A stretch of DNA of 64,000 nucleotides. Origin: Inquilinus ginsengisoli_B. Lineage in GTDB: Bacteria; Pseudomonadota; Alphaproteobacteria; DSM-16000; Inquilinaceae. Below the pieces are notes generated by a model, which was not told the DNA's origin, made no database searches, and was given only the letters and a program-made list of their open reading frames with translations. Every line of letters starts with the position of its first letter. The first letter of the stretch is position 1. The position numbers and the translations under genes are program-made. The stretch lies in NCBI RefSeq assembly GCF_050434925.1, contig NZ_JBNDJK010000001.1, positions 7,192,001 through 7,256,000 of the forward strand. The letters run 5' to 3'. Below, piece by piece: positions 52,339-60,495 of the stretch.

Positions 52339-53718
52339 GCGGTGCCCGGCCCATCGGCGCCGCGCCGATCGAGGAAGCCGAGGCCTTCCTGGCGCAGCAT
52401 GAGGACATCGCGGCCTTCGACCTCGTGCTGATCGATGCCAACGGCGTGGCGCGCGGCAAGATCATCCGGCGGCACGAGCTCCTGCCCGCTCTTCCGCTCC
52501 GGCCGCCACCTGCCGGGGTCGATCCTGGGGCTCGACGTCTCCGGCGCCGATGTCGAGGAGACCGGGCTGGTGTGGGATGACGGCGACGCCGACCGCTCGG
52601 CCTGGCCCATTCCCGGCTCTCTCGTGGAACTGCCCTGGACCTCGCCCCGGCGCGGCGAGGTCCGGGTCAGCCTGTACGAGCTCGACGGCTCGCCGATGGC
52701 GGCCGACCCGCGCCACGCTCTGGCGGGCCAGATCGAGCGGTGCAGGTCGATGGGCATGTCCCCCGTCCTGGCATTCGAGCTGGAGTTCTATCTCCTCGAC
52801 GCGGAGCCTGACGCCTTCGGCAAGCCGAGGGCCGCGCGGATGCCTTTGACCGGGGATCATCCGCGCGGAAACCAGGTCTACAGCGTGGACGCGCTCGACC
52901 AGCTCACCCCCTTCACCGAAGCGCTCTACGACTGCGCCGCGGTGCAGAAGCTGCCGGTCGAGACGCTGATCTCCGAATACGCCCCCGGCCAGTACGAATT
53001 GACCCTGCGCCATCGCGACGATGGCCTGCGCGCGGCCGATGACCTGGTGATGCTCAAGCGCCTGGTCCGGGGCCTGGCCCTGCGCCACGGCATGCGGGCG
53101 AATTTCATGGCCAAGCCGTTCGCCGACCGCGCCGGCTCCGGCATGCATCTGCACGCCAGCCTGGCGGATTCGTCGGGCCGCAACCTCTTCGCCGACGAGG
53201 GCGATGACCTGGCGCCGCTGCTGCGGCACGCGATCGCCGGGGTGCAGCAGACCATGGCGGAGTCCATGCTGGTGTTCGCCCCCAACCTCAACTCCTGGCG
53301 CCGGTTTGCCCGCAACAGCTACGCCCCGACGGCCCCGACCTGGGGACGCAACAACCGCAGCGTCGCGATCCGGGTGCCCGCCGGCAGCCCGGCGAACCGG
53401 CATTTCGAGCATCGATCGCCCAGCGTCGACGCCAACCCCTATCTGGTGGCGGCGACGGTTCTCGCCGGCATGCGCCACGGCATCCGGAACCGGCTTCAGC
53501 CGGATGCGGAAGCGTCCTCCTACAGCAGCGGCGACGACGGCGTGCTGCCGCCCGACTGGCGATCGGCGATCGAACGGGCCGCCGGGTCCGGTTTCATCAA
53601 GGACGCGCTGGGCGAACGGCTCGCCGCCGTCTTCGTCGCGCTCAAGCGGGCCGAATATGTCCGCTTCGCCGCCGAGGTGACCGCGGAAGAGTTCGCCTAC
53701 TACGGAGGCGTCATATGA
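52335..53718 (+). pseudogene. Glutamine-synthetase-like gamma-glutamyl ligase, frameshifted
   Basis: The N-terminus starts at an ATGA overlap (MSGARPIGAAPIEEAEAFL) and runs through DLVLIDANGVARGKIIRRHELLP in one frame; from FRSGRHLPGSILGLDVSGADVEETG onward the reading is one frame away. An extra G at about 52488 (CTGCCC-G-CTCTTC) explains it: without it the gene is a single frame of 460 residues, the usual length of PuuA/GlnA-like ligases. The remainder is well conserved (FELEFYLL, YAPGQYELTLRH, GSGMHLHASLAD, APTAPTWGRNNRSVAIRVP). Either a recent pseudogene or a sequence error. An intact copy would ligate glutamate to an amine. Confidence 0.82.
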
Positions 53719-54488
53719 AGGCTGGCCGCCACGTCGTTGTCGTCGGCGGGGCCGGCGGCATGGGGATCGAGATCGCCAGGGCCTTCGCCGCCGCGGGCGA
53801 CAGGATCACCATCGCCGATCTGCCGGGGGATCGCATCGAGGCTGCCGCGGCCGTGCTGGCGGAGATGAAGGCCGACGGCACCGTGATCGAGCTCGACATT
53901 CGATCGGTCGGGCAATGCCGCCGCGCGGTCGAGCAGGCAGCGGCATGGGGCCAAGGCATCGACGTGCTGGTCAACGCCGCCGGGATCTGGCTCGAAGGAC
54001 CCTCGGCGGAGGTCGCGGAAGACGAATGGGACCGCGTCCTCGACGTCAATCTCAAGGGCGCCTTCTTCATGATCTCGGCGGCCATTCCCCATCTGGTGCG
54101 GTCGCGCGGCGCGGTGGTGAACATCGCATCGGATGCCGGCCTGGTCGGCAACAACGGCGCTGCCGTCTACTGCGCCTCGAAGGGCGGGCTCGTGCTCCTG
54201 ACCAAGGCGCTGGCGCTGGAGCTGGCGCCGCAGGGCGTCCGGGTCAACGCCGTCTGCCCGGCCGATGTGGCGACGCCGATGCTGGAGCGGCAGGCCGAGA
54301 TCTATGGCGGCGGCGACCAGGACGGCTATCGGGCCAATCTGCTCAAGCACTATCCCCAGGGCCGGTCGGCGCGGTTCATCCGGGCCGAGGAGGTGGCCCG
54401 GCTGGTGCAGTTCCTGTGCGAGGACAAGGCGGCGCCGATCACGGGGGTGGCGCTGCCGATCGATTTCGGCGTCACCGCCGGCTACTGA
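53715..54488 (+). CDS. SDR family oxidoreductase
   Basis: Short-chain dehydrogenase of 257 residues. VVVGGAGGMGIEIA replaces the classic TGxxxGxG start but keeps the glycines; NAAGIW, the catalytic serine in VNIASDAGLVG, YCASK (about Tyr152, Lys156) and the C-terminal GVALPIDFGVTAGY are standard. Aspartate in TIADLPGDRIE suggests NAD(H). It overlaps the ligase gene by four bases. The substrate is not evident; an alcohol or amino-alcohol produced in the operon's pathway is possible. Confidence 0.88.
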   Translation: MKAGRHVVVVGGAGGMGIEIARAFAAAGDRITIADLPGDRIEAAAAVLAEMKADGTVIELDIRSVGQCRRAVEQAAAWGQGIDVLVNAAGIWLEGPSAEVAEDEWDRVLDVNLKGAFFMISAAIPHLVRSRGAVVNIASDAGLVGNNGAAVYCASKGGLVLLTKALALELAPQGVRVNAVCPADVATPMLERQAEIYGGGDQDGYRANLLKHYPQGRSARFIRAEEVARLVQFLCEDKAAPITGVALPIDFGVTAGY

Positions 54489-54524
54489 GGCCCATTCGTC
54501 TGCGAGACCCGGGAGGCCGATGCG

Positions 54525-55283
54525 ATGACCGTCTTCACCACAGCCCTCGTCACCGGCGCCGGCGCCAGGGACGGCATCGGCATCGCGATCGCGCGCAGGC
54601 TTGCGGACAAGGGCCTCACCGTCTTCATCACCGGCGCGACCGACCGCATCCATGCCCGGGCCTCGGAACTGCGGGCGGAAGGCCTGGACGTGACCTCCTA
54701 CACCGCGGACCTGACCAAGGCCGCCGAAGTCTCGCGCCTGCGCCAGGACGTGGGCGCCGTCGATATCCTGGTCAACAATGCGGGCATGGGCTCGGTGGCC
54801 GCGCCCGCTGTGCAGCGCCCGTTCCTGGAACTGGACGAAGCCGACTGGGACGCCGGGATCGACGTCAGCCTCAAGACGGCGTTCCTGGTGACGCGCGCCT
54901 TCCTCGGCGCGATGACGGAAAGCGGGCGGGGCGGCCGCATCGTCAATGTCGCGTCCGTGACGGGTCCCCTGGTCTCGAATCCCGGGGAGGCGGCGTATTC
55001 GGCGGCAAAGGCCGGGATGGTGGGGCTGACCCACGCCCTGGCCCTCGAGGTCGCCCGGTACGGGGTGACCGCAAATGCGGTCGCGCCGGGCTGGATCGAG
55101 ACCGGGGCCTCGACGGAGGAAGAGCGGATCGCGGCCCGGCACACGCCGCCCGGCCGGGCGGGAACGCCCGACGAGGTGGCGGCGGCCGTCGCCTTTCTGG
55201 CCTCGGCCGAAGCGAGCTATGTGAACGGCTCGCTGCTCGTCGTGGACGGCGGCAATATCCTGCAGGAACGCAAGCTGGGCTGA
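54525..55283 (+). CDS. SDR family oxidoreductase
   Basis: Short-chain dehydrogenase of 252 residues with ALVTGAGARDGIGIAIA, NNAGMGSVA, catalytic serine in VNVASVTGPL, YSAAK (about Tyr158, Lys162), NAVAPGWIETG and VNGSLLVVDGGN. It is distinct in sequence from the SDR just upstream, with a 36-base gap, and is the last gene of the operon before a convergent minus-strand gene 17 bases away. Its motif set is close to FabG-type 3-oxoacyl or polyol dehydrogenases; the reaction is unassigned. Confidence 0.88.
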   Translation: MTVFTTALVTGAGARDGIGIAIARRLADKGLTVFITGATDRIHARASELRAEGLDVTSYTADLTKAAEVSRLRQDVGAVDILVNNAGMGSVAAPAVQRPFLELDEADWDAGIDVSLKTAFLVTRAFLGAMTESGRGGRIVNVASVTGPLVSNPGEAAYSAAKAGMVGLTHALALEVARYGVTANAVAPGWIETGASTEEERIAARHTPPGRAGTPDEVAAAVAFLASAEASYVNGSLLVVDGGNILQERKLG

Positions 55284-55300
55284 GAGACCGGTCTCTGACC

Positions 55301-56140
55301 CTACCGGTCGATGCCGGCGATGAAGCGGCGCACCCGCTCCGGGTCGACCGGGTTCCACCACACCCCGTCCCGCTTCAGCGCGCTGGCGACGATCACCGCG
55401 TCGACCACGTCGAGGATGGCGTTGACGTTGTCCGGCGTGACGCCGCTGCCGACCAGCGACGGCAGCGTGGTGGCGCCGGCAATGGTGCGGATGTAGTCGA
55501 GATCGGCCGCGTGGCCGGTGCGCTGGCCGGTGGCGATGACCGCGTCGGCGTCGAAGAACTCGACGTCGCGCACCAGCTCCTCCACCGGCCGGTCGCCGGT
55601 GATGGCGTGGGCGCCGTGCTTGACATGGGCATCGGCGAAGACGCGGATGCCGTCGGCCCGCAGCCGGGCGCGGTAGCGCAGGGCCCGCGCCGCCTCGCCC
55701 TCGACGAAGCCTTCATTGGCGACATAGGCGTTGGCCCATTGGTTCACCCGGATGAAGGCCGCCTGCGCCGCCGAGGCGATGGCGAAGGCCGGGACCGCGG
55801 CGTTGGCCAGCACGTTGATGCCGATCGGCTTGCCGAACTGTTGCCGGATGCGGTCGGCGATCACCGCCATGTGCGACGCCGTCTCCGGCCCGATGTCGTC
55901 GGGCTTGGAAAACGGGATGTCGCCGTGATTCTCGACGATGACCCCGTCGCAGCCGCCGGCCAGATAGGCCTCGGCGTCGGCCATGGCGCGGTCGGCGATC
56001 GCGTCGACCCCACCACCGCGATACTGCGGCGCGCCGGGCAGCGCCAGCAGGTGGACGACGCCGATCACCGCCTTGGTCCGGCCGAAGATGTCGCGGATGG
56101 CGTGGCCGCGATTCTCGGCCACCGCTTTGGTCTCGGTCAT
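55301..56140 (-). CDS. BtpA/SgcQ family protein
   Basis: TIM-barrel-type protein of 279 residues. VIGVVHLLALPGAPQYRGGG, GGCDGVIVENHGDIPF, IGINVLANAAVPAFAIA, FIRVNQWANAYVANEGFVEG and LPSLVGSGVTPDNVNAIL are the conserved blocks of the BtpA family, which includes E. coli SgcQ. SgcQ lies in a sugar operon; BtpA itself was linked to photosystem I, but the family mostly occurs with sugar genes. It starts in an ATGA overlap with the PfkB gene, so the two are coupled and probably act on the same sugar-like compound. Confidence 0.88.
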   Translation of the reverse strand: MTETKAVAENRGHAIRDIFGRTKAVIGVVHLLALPGAPQYRGGGVDAIADRAMADAEAYLAGGCDGVIVENHGDIPFSKPDDIGPETASHMAVIADRIRQQFGKPIGINVLANAAVPAFAIASAAQAAFIRVNQWANAYVANEGFVEGEAARALRYRARLRADGIRVFADAHVKHGAHAITGDRPVEELVRDVEFFDADAVIATGQRTGHAADLDYIRTIAGATTLPSLVGSGVTPDNVNAILDVVDAVIVASALKRDGVWWNPVDPERVRRFIAGIDR

Positions 56141-57057
56141 CGCTCGGCCCCTCCTCGGGCCAGGCCAGCAGGCAGGATCGCTGCGATCTCCGCCCGTGTC
56201 GGAAAGGAAGACAGGACGCCCGGCCGAGTCACGCCGATGGCGGCGGCCTGGATGGCGACGGGCAGCGCCGTCTCGATCGCGGCGCCGAGGTCGAGCAGCC
56301 CGGCCAGCACGCCACACAGCAGGTCGCCGGCACCGACGGTGTCGACCGCCGTCACCGCGGGGGCGGGAAAGTCCCGCCGCCCCTCCGCCGTGACCAGCGA
56401 GGCGCCGGCGGCGCCGAGGGTGACCACGACCATGGGCACGCCGCGGCGCAGCAGCGCCTGCGCCGCCCGGTGCGGGTCGGCATCGCCGCCCAGCCGGCAG
56501 GCCTCGCCCCGGTTGACCACCAGCAGGTCGGTCAGCGGCAGAACGGTGGCGTAGGAGTCGCGGATCGGCGATGGATTCAGCACGGTGCCGGTACCGCGTT
56601 TGCGGGCCAGGGCGAAGCCGTCGCGCACCGCCGCGATGCGCAGGTTGCCCTGCATCAGCAGCAGGTCGCCGGGCCGCAGCGCCGCGTCGAGGTCGGTGCC
56701 CTGCGGCGGGGCGAAGCGGTCGGCGCAGCCGGTGACGCTGACGATGGTGTTCTCGCCGGCGGCGTCGACCTGAATCATCGACCGGTCGGTCGGACAATCC
56801 AGCCGGATCAGCCCGGCGGCGTCGATCCCCTCCGCTGCCAGCCGTTCGGCCACCGCCTCGCCCGGCCGGTCGGAGCCGATCGCCGCGAGCAGCCGGACCC
56901 GGGCGCCGGTGCGCGCCGCCGCGACCGCCTGGTTCAGCCCCTTCCCGCCCAGATCCTCTGCCATGCCGTCGGCCACCACCGTCTCCCCCGGCTCCGGGAA
57001 GCGCTGGAGCCGGTAGAGGGTGTCGAGACAGGCGTTGCCGACGACGTGGACGGTCAT
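56137..57057 (-). CDS. PfkB family carbohydrate kinase (ribokinase-like)
   Basis: Kinase of 306 residues. The N-terminal substrate motif GGKGLNQAVAAARTG (about residues 36-50) and the C-terminal ATP/anion-hole motif DTVGAGDLLCG (catalytic Asp about residue 245) are intact. It would phosphorylate a sugar or nucleoside. The gene lies in the same direction as the second importer operon, from which it is now separated by the IS element at 57131-58525; before the insertion it probably followed the amidotransferase-like gene at 58625. Confidence 0.9.
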   Translation of the reverse strand: MTVHVVGNACLDTLYRLQRFPEPGETVVADGMAEDLGGKGLNQAVAAARTGARVRLLAAIGSDRPGEAVAERLAAEGIDAAGLIRLDCPTDRSMIQVDAAGENTIVSVTGCADRFAPPQGTDLDAALRPGDLLLMQGNLRIAAVRDGFALARKRGTGTVLNPSPIRDSYATVLPLTDLLVVNRGEACRLGGDADPHRAAQALLRRGVPMVVVTLGAAGASLVTAEGRRDFPAPAVTAVDTVGAGDLLCGVLAGLLDLGAAIETALPVAIQAAAIGVTRPGVLSSFPTRAEIAAILPAGLARGGAER

Positions 57058-57101
57058 GGTGATGTCCGGCGTATCAGAGCCGGCTCCCCTCCTCCACTGT
57101 C

Positions 57102-57124
57102 ATTGCCGGGCTTGACCCGGCAAT
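57102..57124. repeat. REP-like palindrome left of the IS element
   Basis: ATTGCCGGG and CCCGGCAAT form a 9-base-pair stem around CTTGA, ending seven bases before the left inverted repeat of the IS. A near copy in the opposite orientation lies at 58566-58588 on the other side. Such 'gtcatgcccgggcttgacccgggcat' elements are common intergenic palindromes in alphaproteobacteria. Confidence 0.65.
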
Positions 57125-57143
57125 CCATATGTGGACGGCCCCC

Positions 57144-57410
57144 TGCCTGCAAGGCATTTGGGCATGGTCAGGGAGCGGATCGCTAGCATCCATATGTCCG
57201 GCCTGTTGAGTGCGGTCGCGATGACCGCTGGCCAAGATGATATCCACGGCGGGAGTTCCAGACAGGGGCGAGACGTTGAGGCGCCACTGGATTGCACGGA
57301 GTGTCTCCCGGCTTGGATCGATCGATCCCAATCATCTGCTCGTCAGCTTGCAGGTCCGGCCTCAGCGGGAGCGGGCGAGCCCGTGAGGGCTCCCGCTCGC
57401 CGCGGAGCTC
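57144..57410 (-). ncRNA. Candidate bridge/seek RNA region of the IS1111-type element
   Basis: This 267-base non-coding part of the element lies downstream of the transposase gene. IS110-family elements encode a structured guide RNA in their non-coding end, and in the IS1111 subgroup it is the 3' end. The position and length fit, but I cannot fold it or locate the guide loops by eye, so only the region is proposed. Confidence 0.35.
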
Positions 57411-58454
57411 TCAGGCGCCGAGGGTTGCGGCGGCGGGTTGGGGGCGATAACGCTCGCCGGAGACCATCAGCTTCCAGGCGATGCGGGCGATCTTGTTGGC
57501 CAGCGCCACGGCGGCGAGCTTGGCCGGCTTGCGGGCGACGAGATCGAGCAGCCAGGGCGGGGCCGAGCGGCTGGTGCCGCGGCTGACCTGCCGGATCACG
57601 GAGGTGGCGCCGACCACGAGCTGGCTGCGCAAGGCCTCGTCGCCGGCGCGGGTGATGCCGCCGAGCCGCTGCTTGCCGGCGGTGTTGTGGTTCTTGGGCG
57701 TGAGGCCGATCCAGGCGGCGAAGTCGCGGCCGGAGCCGAAGCGCTGGGGCTCGGGCGCCCTCAGCACCAGGATGGTCGCGCCGACCGGCCCGATGCCGGG
57801 GATCTCGGCCAGGCGACGGCTCGCCTCGTCCTGCCGGTGCCAGGCCATCAGCCGGGCGTCGGCGGCCTCGACCTGCACCTCGAGCCGGGCATGCTCGCAG
57901 GCCAGCTCGGCGAACAGGGCCCGCGCCGTCTCCGGCACCGTCGGATCTTCCTCGATCCGCCGCAACAGCGCCGTGATCTTGGCCGGGCCCTTGGCGGCGA
58001 CCAGCCCGAACTCGGAGGCATAGCCGCGGATCGTGTTGATCAGCTGGGTCCGCTGCCGCACCAGCCGTTCGCGCAGCCCGGCCAGCATCAAAGCCGCCTG
58101 GGTCTCGGCGCTCTTCACCGGCACCAGGCGCTGCCGCACCTTCGGCCGGCTCATCGCCTCGCAGATCCCCTCGGCATCCGCCGCGTCGGTCTTGCCGCGC
58201 GGCACGTACGGCTTGACGTATTGCGGCGGGATCAACTCCACCTGATGGCCCAGCGCCTGCAGCTCCCGAGCCCAGTAGTGCGATCCACCACAGGCCTCCA
58301 TCCCCACCCGGCACGGCGGCAGCTTGGCGAAGAACTTCAGCACGTCCTGACGCCGCAGCTTCTTCCGCAGCACCACCTGCTCCGCTGCATCCACCCCGTG
58401 CAGCTGGAAAACACTCTTCGACGTGTCCATCCCAATGCGCGTAATCTCGGTCAC
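57411..58454 (-). CDS. IS110-family (IS1111-type) RNA-guided transposase
   Basis: Recombinase of 347 residues. The N-terminal RuvC-like DEDD domain shows Asp10 in IGMDTSK, Glu53 in VGMEACGGSHYW, and Asp90/Asp93 in GKTDAADAEGI. The C-terminal Transposase_20 domain has RRLAEIPGIGPVGATIL, FAAWIGLTPKNHNTAGKQRLGG, and ends with KIARIAWKLMVSGERYRP, as in the IS1111 group. The frame is intact and of normal length, so the element may be active. An ORF extension to 58530 is out of frame with the real protein. Confidence 0.92.
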   Translation of the reverse strand: MTEITRIGMDTSKSVFQLHGVDAAEQVVLRKKLRRQDVLKFFAKLPPCRVGMEACGGSHYWARELQALGHQVELIPPQYVKPYVPRGKTDAADAEGICEAMSRPKVRQRLVPVKSAETQAALMLAGLRERLVRQRTQLINTIRGYASEFGLVAAKGPAKITALLRRIEEDPTVPETARALFAELACEHARLEVQVEAADARLMAWHRQDEASRRLAEIPGIGPVGATILVLRAPEPQRFGSGRDFAAWIGLTPKNHNTAGKQRLGGITRAGDEALRSQLVVGATSVIRQVSRGTSRSAPPWLLDLVARKPAKLAAVALANKIARIAWKLMVSGERYRPQPAAATLGA

Positions 58455-58565
58455 GGACGGCCTCCTTCGATGAGATCTTTGACAGCCTCATCCTGGCACA
58501 CTGATGCCGTTCGGGGGCCGTCCACCTCATCAGGGGTCACTCAGAGCGGCATCGACATTCCCTGG

Positions 58566-58588
58566 ATGCCCGGGTCAAGCCCGGGCAT
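58566..58588. repeat. REP-like palindrome right of the IS element
   Basis: ATGCCCGGG and CCCGGGCAT form a 9-base-pair stem around TCAAG. Together with the inverted near copy at 57102-57124 it flanks the IS. It lies 37 bases beyond the end of the minus-strand gene at 58625. Confidence 0.65.
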
Positions 58589-58624
58589 GACAATAAAGGG
58601 AAGAGTGAAGGCACCAGCGGCTCC

Positions 58625-59389
58625 TCAGCCTTTCCCGATCGTCCAGGCCAGGGCCTGGGACCACAGGCGGCCATAGCCGTCCCAGGCGGCGAAGTCCGGC
58701 GGCAGCCAGTGCGGGCCGATGTCGGAGGTCCAGGCCAGGGTGCGGCCCGTCCCGTACTCGCCGATCACGAGCAGCGGCAGGTCGCCGTATTCGGCGCCGA
58801 CCGTGGCCAGCACCTGGGCGCCCGGCTTCGGCCTGACCTCGTTGAAGCCGAGCAGCGCCGGCCACGGGCCCGGCAGCCCGGCCAGGATCGGGTGGTCGGC
58901 GACCAGCTTCGGATCGAAGCCCTCCGGCACCTCGACACGGTCGTCGACCGGCAGGATCTCGACCGGCAGCGCCTCCTCCACCGCGGTCTTGTGGAAGCGG
59001 GCGCCGCCATTGATGCCCTGGAAGCTGTAATAGCCGCCGAACATCAGCAGGCCGCCGCCGCCGCGGACATAGTCGCGCAGCAGCTTCAGCCGGTTCGGCG
59101 TGCGCTTGCTGTGGACCCAGGTGTCCGGGTGCAGCAGCAGCGTGTTGGCGCCGATGTCGGACAGGATCACGGCATCATAGGCCTGCAGGCCCTCGAGCGT
59201 CTGCGGGAAGTCGCGCTGCGCCAGATGTGCCGGCATGTAGTGGATGTCGAAGGGCGAGTCCTTCAGCGCCTCCAGCAGCGGCTCGGCGCCCTGGTGGTAG
59301 GTCACGGTCGGGAACTGGTCGAAGCCCTTGATGTGGGTCGCGGTCGAGACCCAGGATTCGCCCGCCAGCAGGATCTTGTGCTTCGCCAT
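58625..59389 (-). CDS. Glutamine-amidotransferase-like (ThuA/DUF1355-type) protein
   Basis: Soluble protein of 254 residues with a class-I amidotransferase-like alpha/beta fold: ILLAGESWVSTATHIKGFDQF, AYDAVILSDIGANTLLL, LRDYVRGGGGLLMFGGYYSFQG and a C-terminal GEYGTGRTLAWTSDIGPHW. No nucleophilic cysteine in a GxCxG elbow is visible, so it is likely not a true amidotransferase. Such ThuA-like proteins commonly occur in sugar operons. It follows the phosphotriesterase-family gene by 3 bases. Confidence 0.82.
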   Translation of the reverse strand: MAKHKILLAGESWVSTATHIKGFDQFPTVTYHQGAEPLLEALKDSPFDIHYMPAHLAQRDFPQTLEGLQAYDAVILSDIGANTLLLHPDTWVHSKRTPNRLKLLRDYVRGGGGLLMFGGYYSFQGINGGARFHKTAVEEALPVEILPVDDRVEVPEGFDPKLVADHPILAGLPGPWPALLGFNEVRPKPGAQVLATVGAEYGDLPLLVIGEYGTGRTLAWTSDIGPHWLPPDFAAWDGYGRLWSQALAWTIGKG

Positions 59390-59392
59390 AAG

Positions 59393-60487
59393 TCAGGCCT
59401 TGGTGTTGTGGGCGGCGGAGAAGACGCGCCGCGGATTGTCGATCAGCAGCCGGTCGATCGTCGCGCGATCGACGCCGTGCCGGCGCAGCCGCGGCACGAA
59501 ATGCTTCAGGATGTAGCCGTAGCCGAAGCCGCCATAGCGGGTCAGCATCATCTTCAGGAACACGTCCTGCGACAGCAGCAGCCGGTCTTCATGGCCGGAC
59601 TCGATCAGGCTGACGATCGCCCGGGCGTTCTCCTCGTCGCTCGGCGACTGCGCCTTCTGGTCGGCATAATAGTAGTCCATGCCGATCATGTCGTACTCCA
59701 GGAAGGCGCCACGGTCGGCCAGCGCCCGCTGGTAGGTGAGGTCGGAGTGGCTCGGGTTCATGTGGCACAGCACGGTGTGCCGCAGATCCGCCCCCTCCTC
59801 CTCGATCACGTCCAGCACGCGATGGGCCAGCCGCTCCCACCCCGGCAAGTGGATCGACAGCGGCACGCCGGTGCGGCGCGCGGCGCGGGCGGCGCCGCGC
59901 AGCGACTTCTCCTCCTCGGCCGTGAAGTCCTTGCTGACGCCGATCTCGCCGATCAGCCCGGCCGGGATCACCGGCGCGTCATCATCCTCCGGCGGCGGCG
60001 CCCCACCGACGTCGCGCACGATCATCTCGGCGATGGTGTCGGCGTCCATGGTCCGCACCTCGGCGGGATGGGACTGGCCGAGGTAATAGCCCGCGCCCAT
60101 GACGATGTTCAGCCCGGTGCGGCGGCTGATGCGCTGCAGCGCCTCCGGATCGCGGCCGATGCCGAGGCAGGTCGGGTCGACCACGGTGGCGCCGCCCAGC
60201 TCGGCGAATTTGCCCAGCTCCTCCACCGCCAGGTCGGTGTCGAGCAGGAAGCAGTTGTCCCGGTTCAGGAACGGGTTCATCCGCAGCTCGCCGATCATGG
60301 TGATGTCGATCGGCTTCTCGGCCAGGGCGATATGGCTGGCGCAGCAGGGCCGGCGCCACCAGCTGGAGGTGTCGAGCAGGATGTGCTCGTGCATCAGGGT
60401 CACGCCCATGGCCGCGACCGGGATCGGCCCCAGCACGGTCATGACCTGGCCGGAGCGCACGCCGATGGTGCTTTCTGTGGTCGTCAT
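59393..60487 (-). CDS. Phosphotriesterase-family amidohydrolase
   Basis: Binuclear metal hydrolase of 364 residues. The HxH motif is in LMHEHILLD (His33, His35); the bridging carboxylate is a glutamate in IGEIGVSKDF, as in E. coli Php rather than the carboxylated lysine of true phosphotriesterase; further ligands are in SIHLPGWE, HMNPSHSDLT and LSQDVFLK. Members of this family with known roles are mostly lactonases or esterases of sugar derivatives. It sits between the importer permease and the ThuA-like gene, so a sugar lactone or ester is the plausible substrate. Confidence 0.88.
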   Translation of the reverse strand: MTTTESTIGVRSGQVMTVLGPIPVAAMGVTLMHEHILLDTSSWWRRPCCASHIALAEKPIDITMIGELRMNPFLNRDNCFLLDTDLAVEELGKFAELGGATVVDPTCLGIGRDPEALQRISRRTGLNIVMGAGYYLGQSHPAEVRTMDADTIAEMIVRDVGGAPPPEDDDAPVIPAGLIGEIGVSKDFTAEEEKSLRGAARAARRTGVPLSIHLPGWERLAHRVLDVIEEEGADLRHTVLCHMNPSHSDLTYQRALADRGAFLEYDMIGMDYYYADQKAQSPSDEENARAIVSLIESGHEDRLLLSQDVFLKMMLTRYGGFGYGYILKHFVPRLRRHGVDRATIDRLLIDNPRRVFSAAHNTKA

Positions 60488-60495
60488 GGTGGCCC

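Larger units (their letters stand above)
57131..58525 (-). mobile_element. IS110-family element, IS1111 subgroup, about 1.4 kb
   Basis: The ends carry a perfect 13-base inverted repeat, GTGGACGGCCCCC at 57131-57143 and its complement at 58513-58525. One transposase gene lies between. In the IS1111 subgroup the inverted repeats are sub-terminal, so the true ends should lie a few bases outside. The transposase has only about 58 bases before it but a 267-base non-coding region after it, which is the IS1111 layout in which the guide RNA is encoded downstream. No direct repeats are expected or seen. It lies between REP-like palindromes and interrupts the second sugar operon. Confidence 0.75.

Noticed and set aside
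53915..56554. 879-codon plus-strand frame across the SDR genes and BtpA
   Set aside because: It runs in another frame through two SDR genes and then antisense through BtpA and PfkB; no domain is visible.
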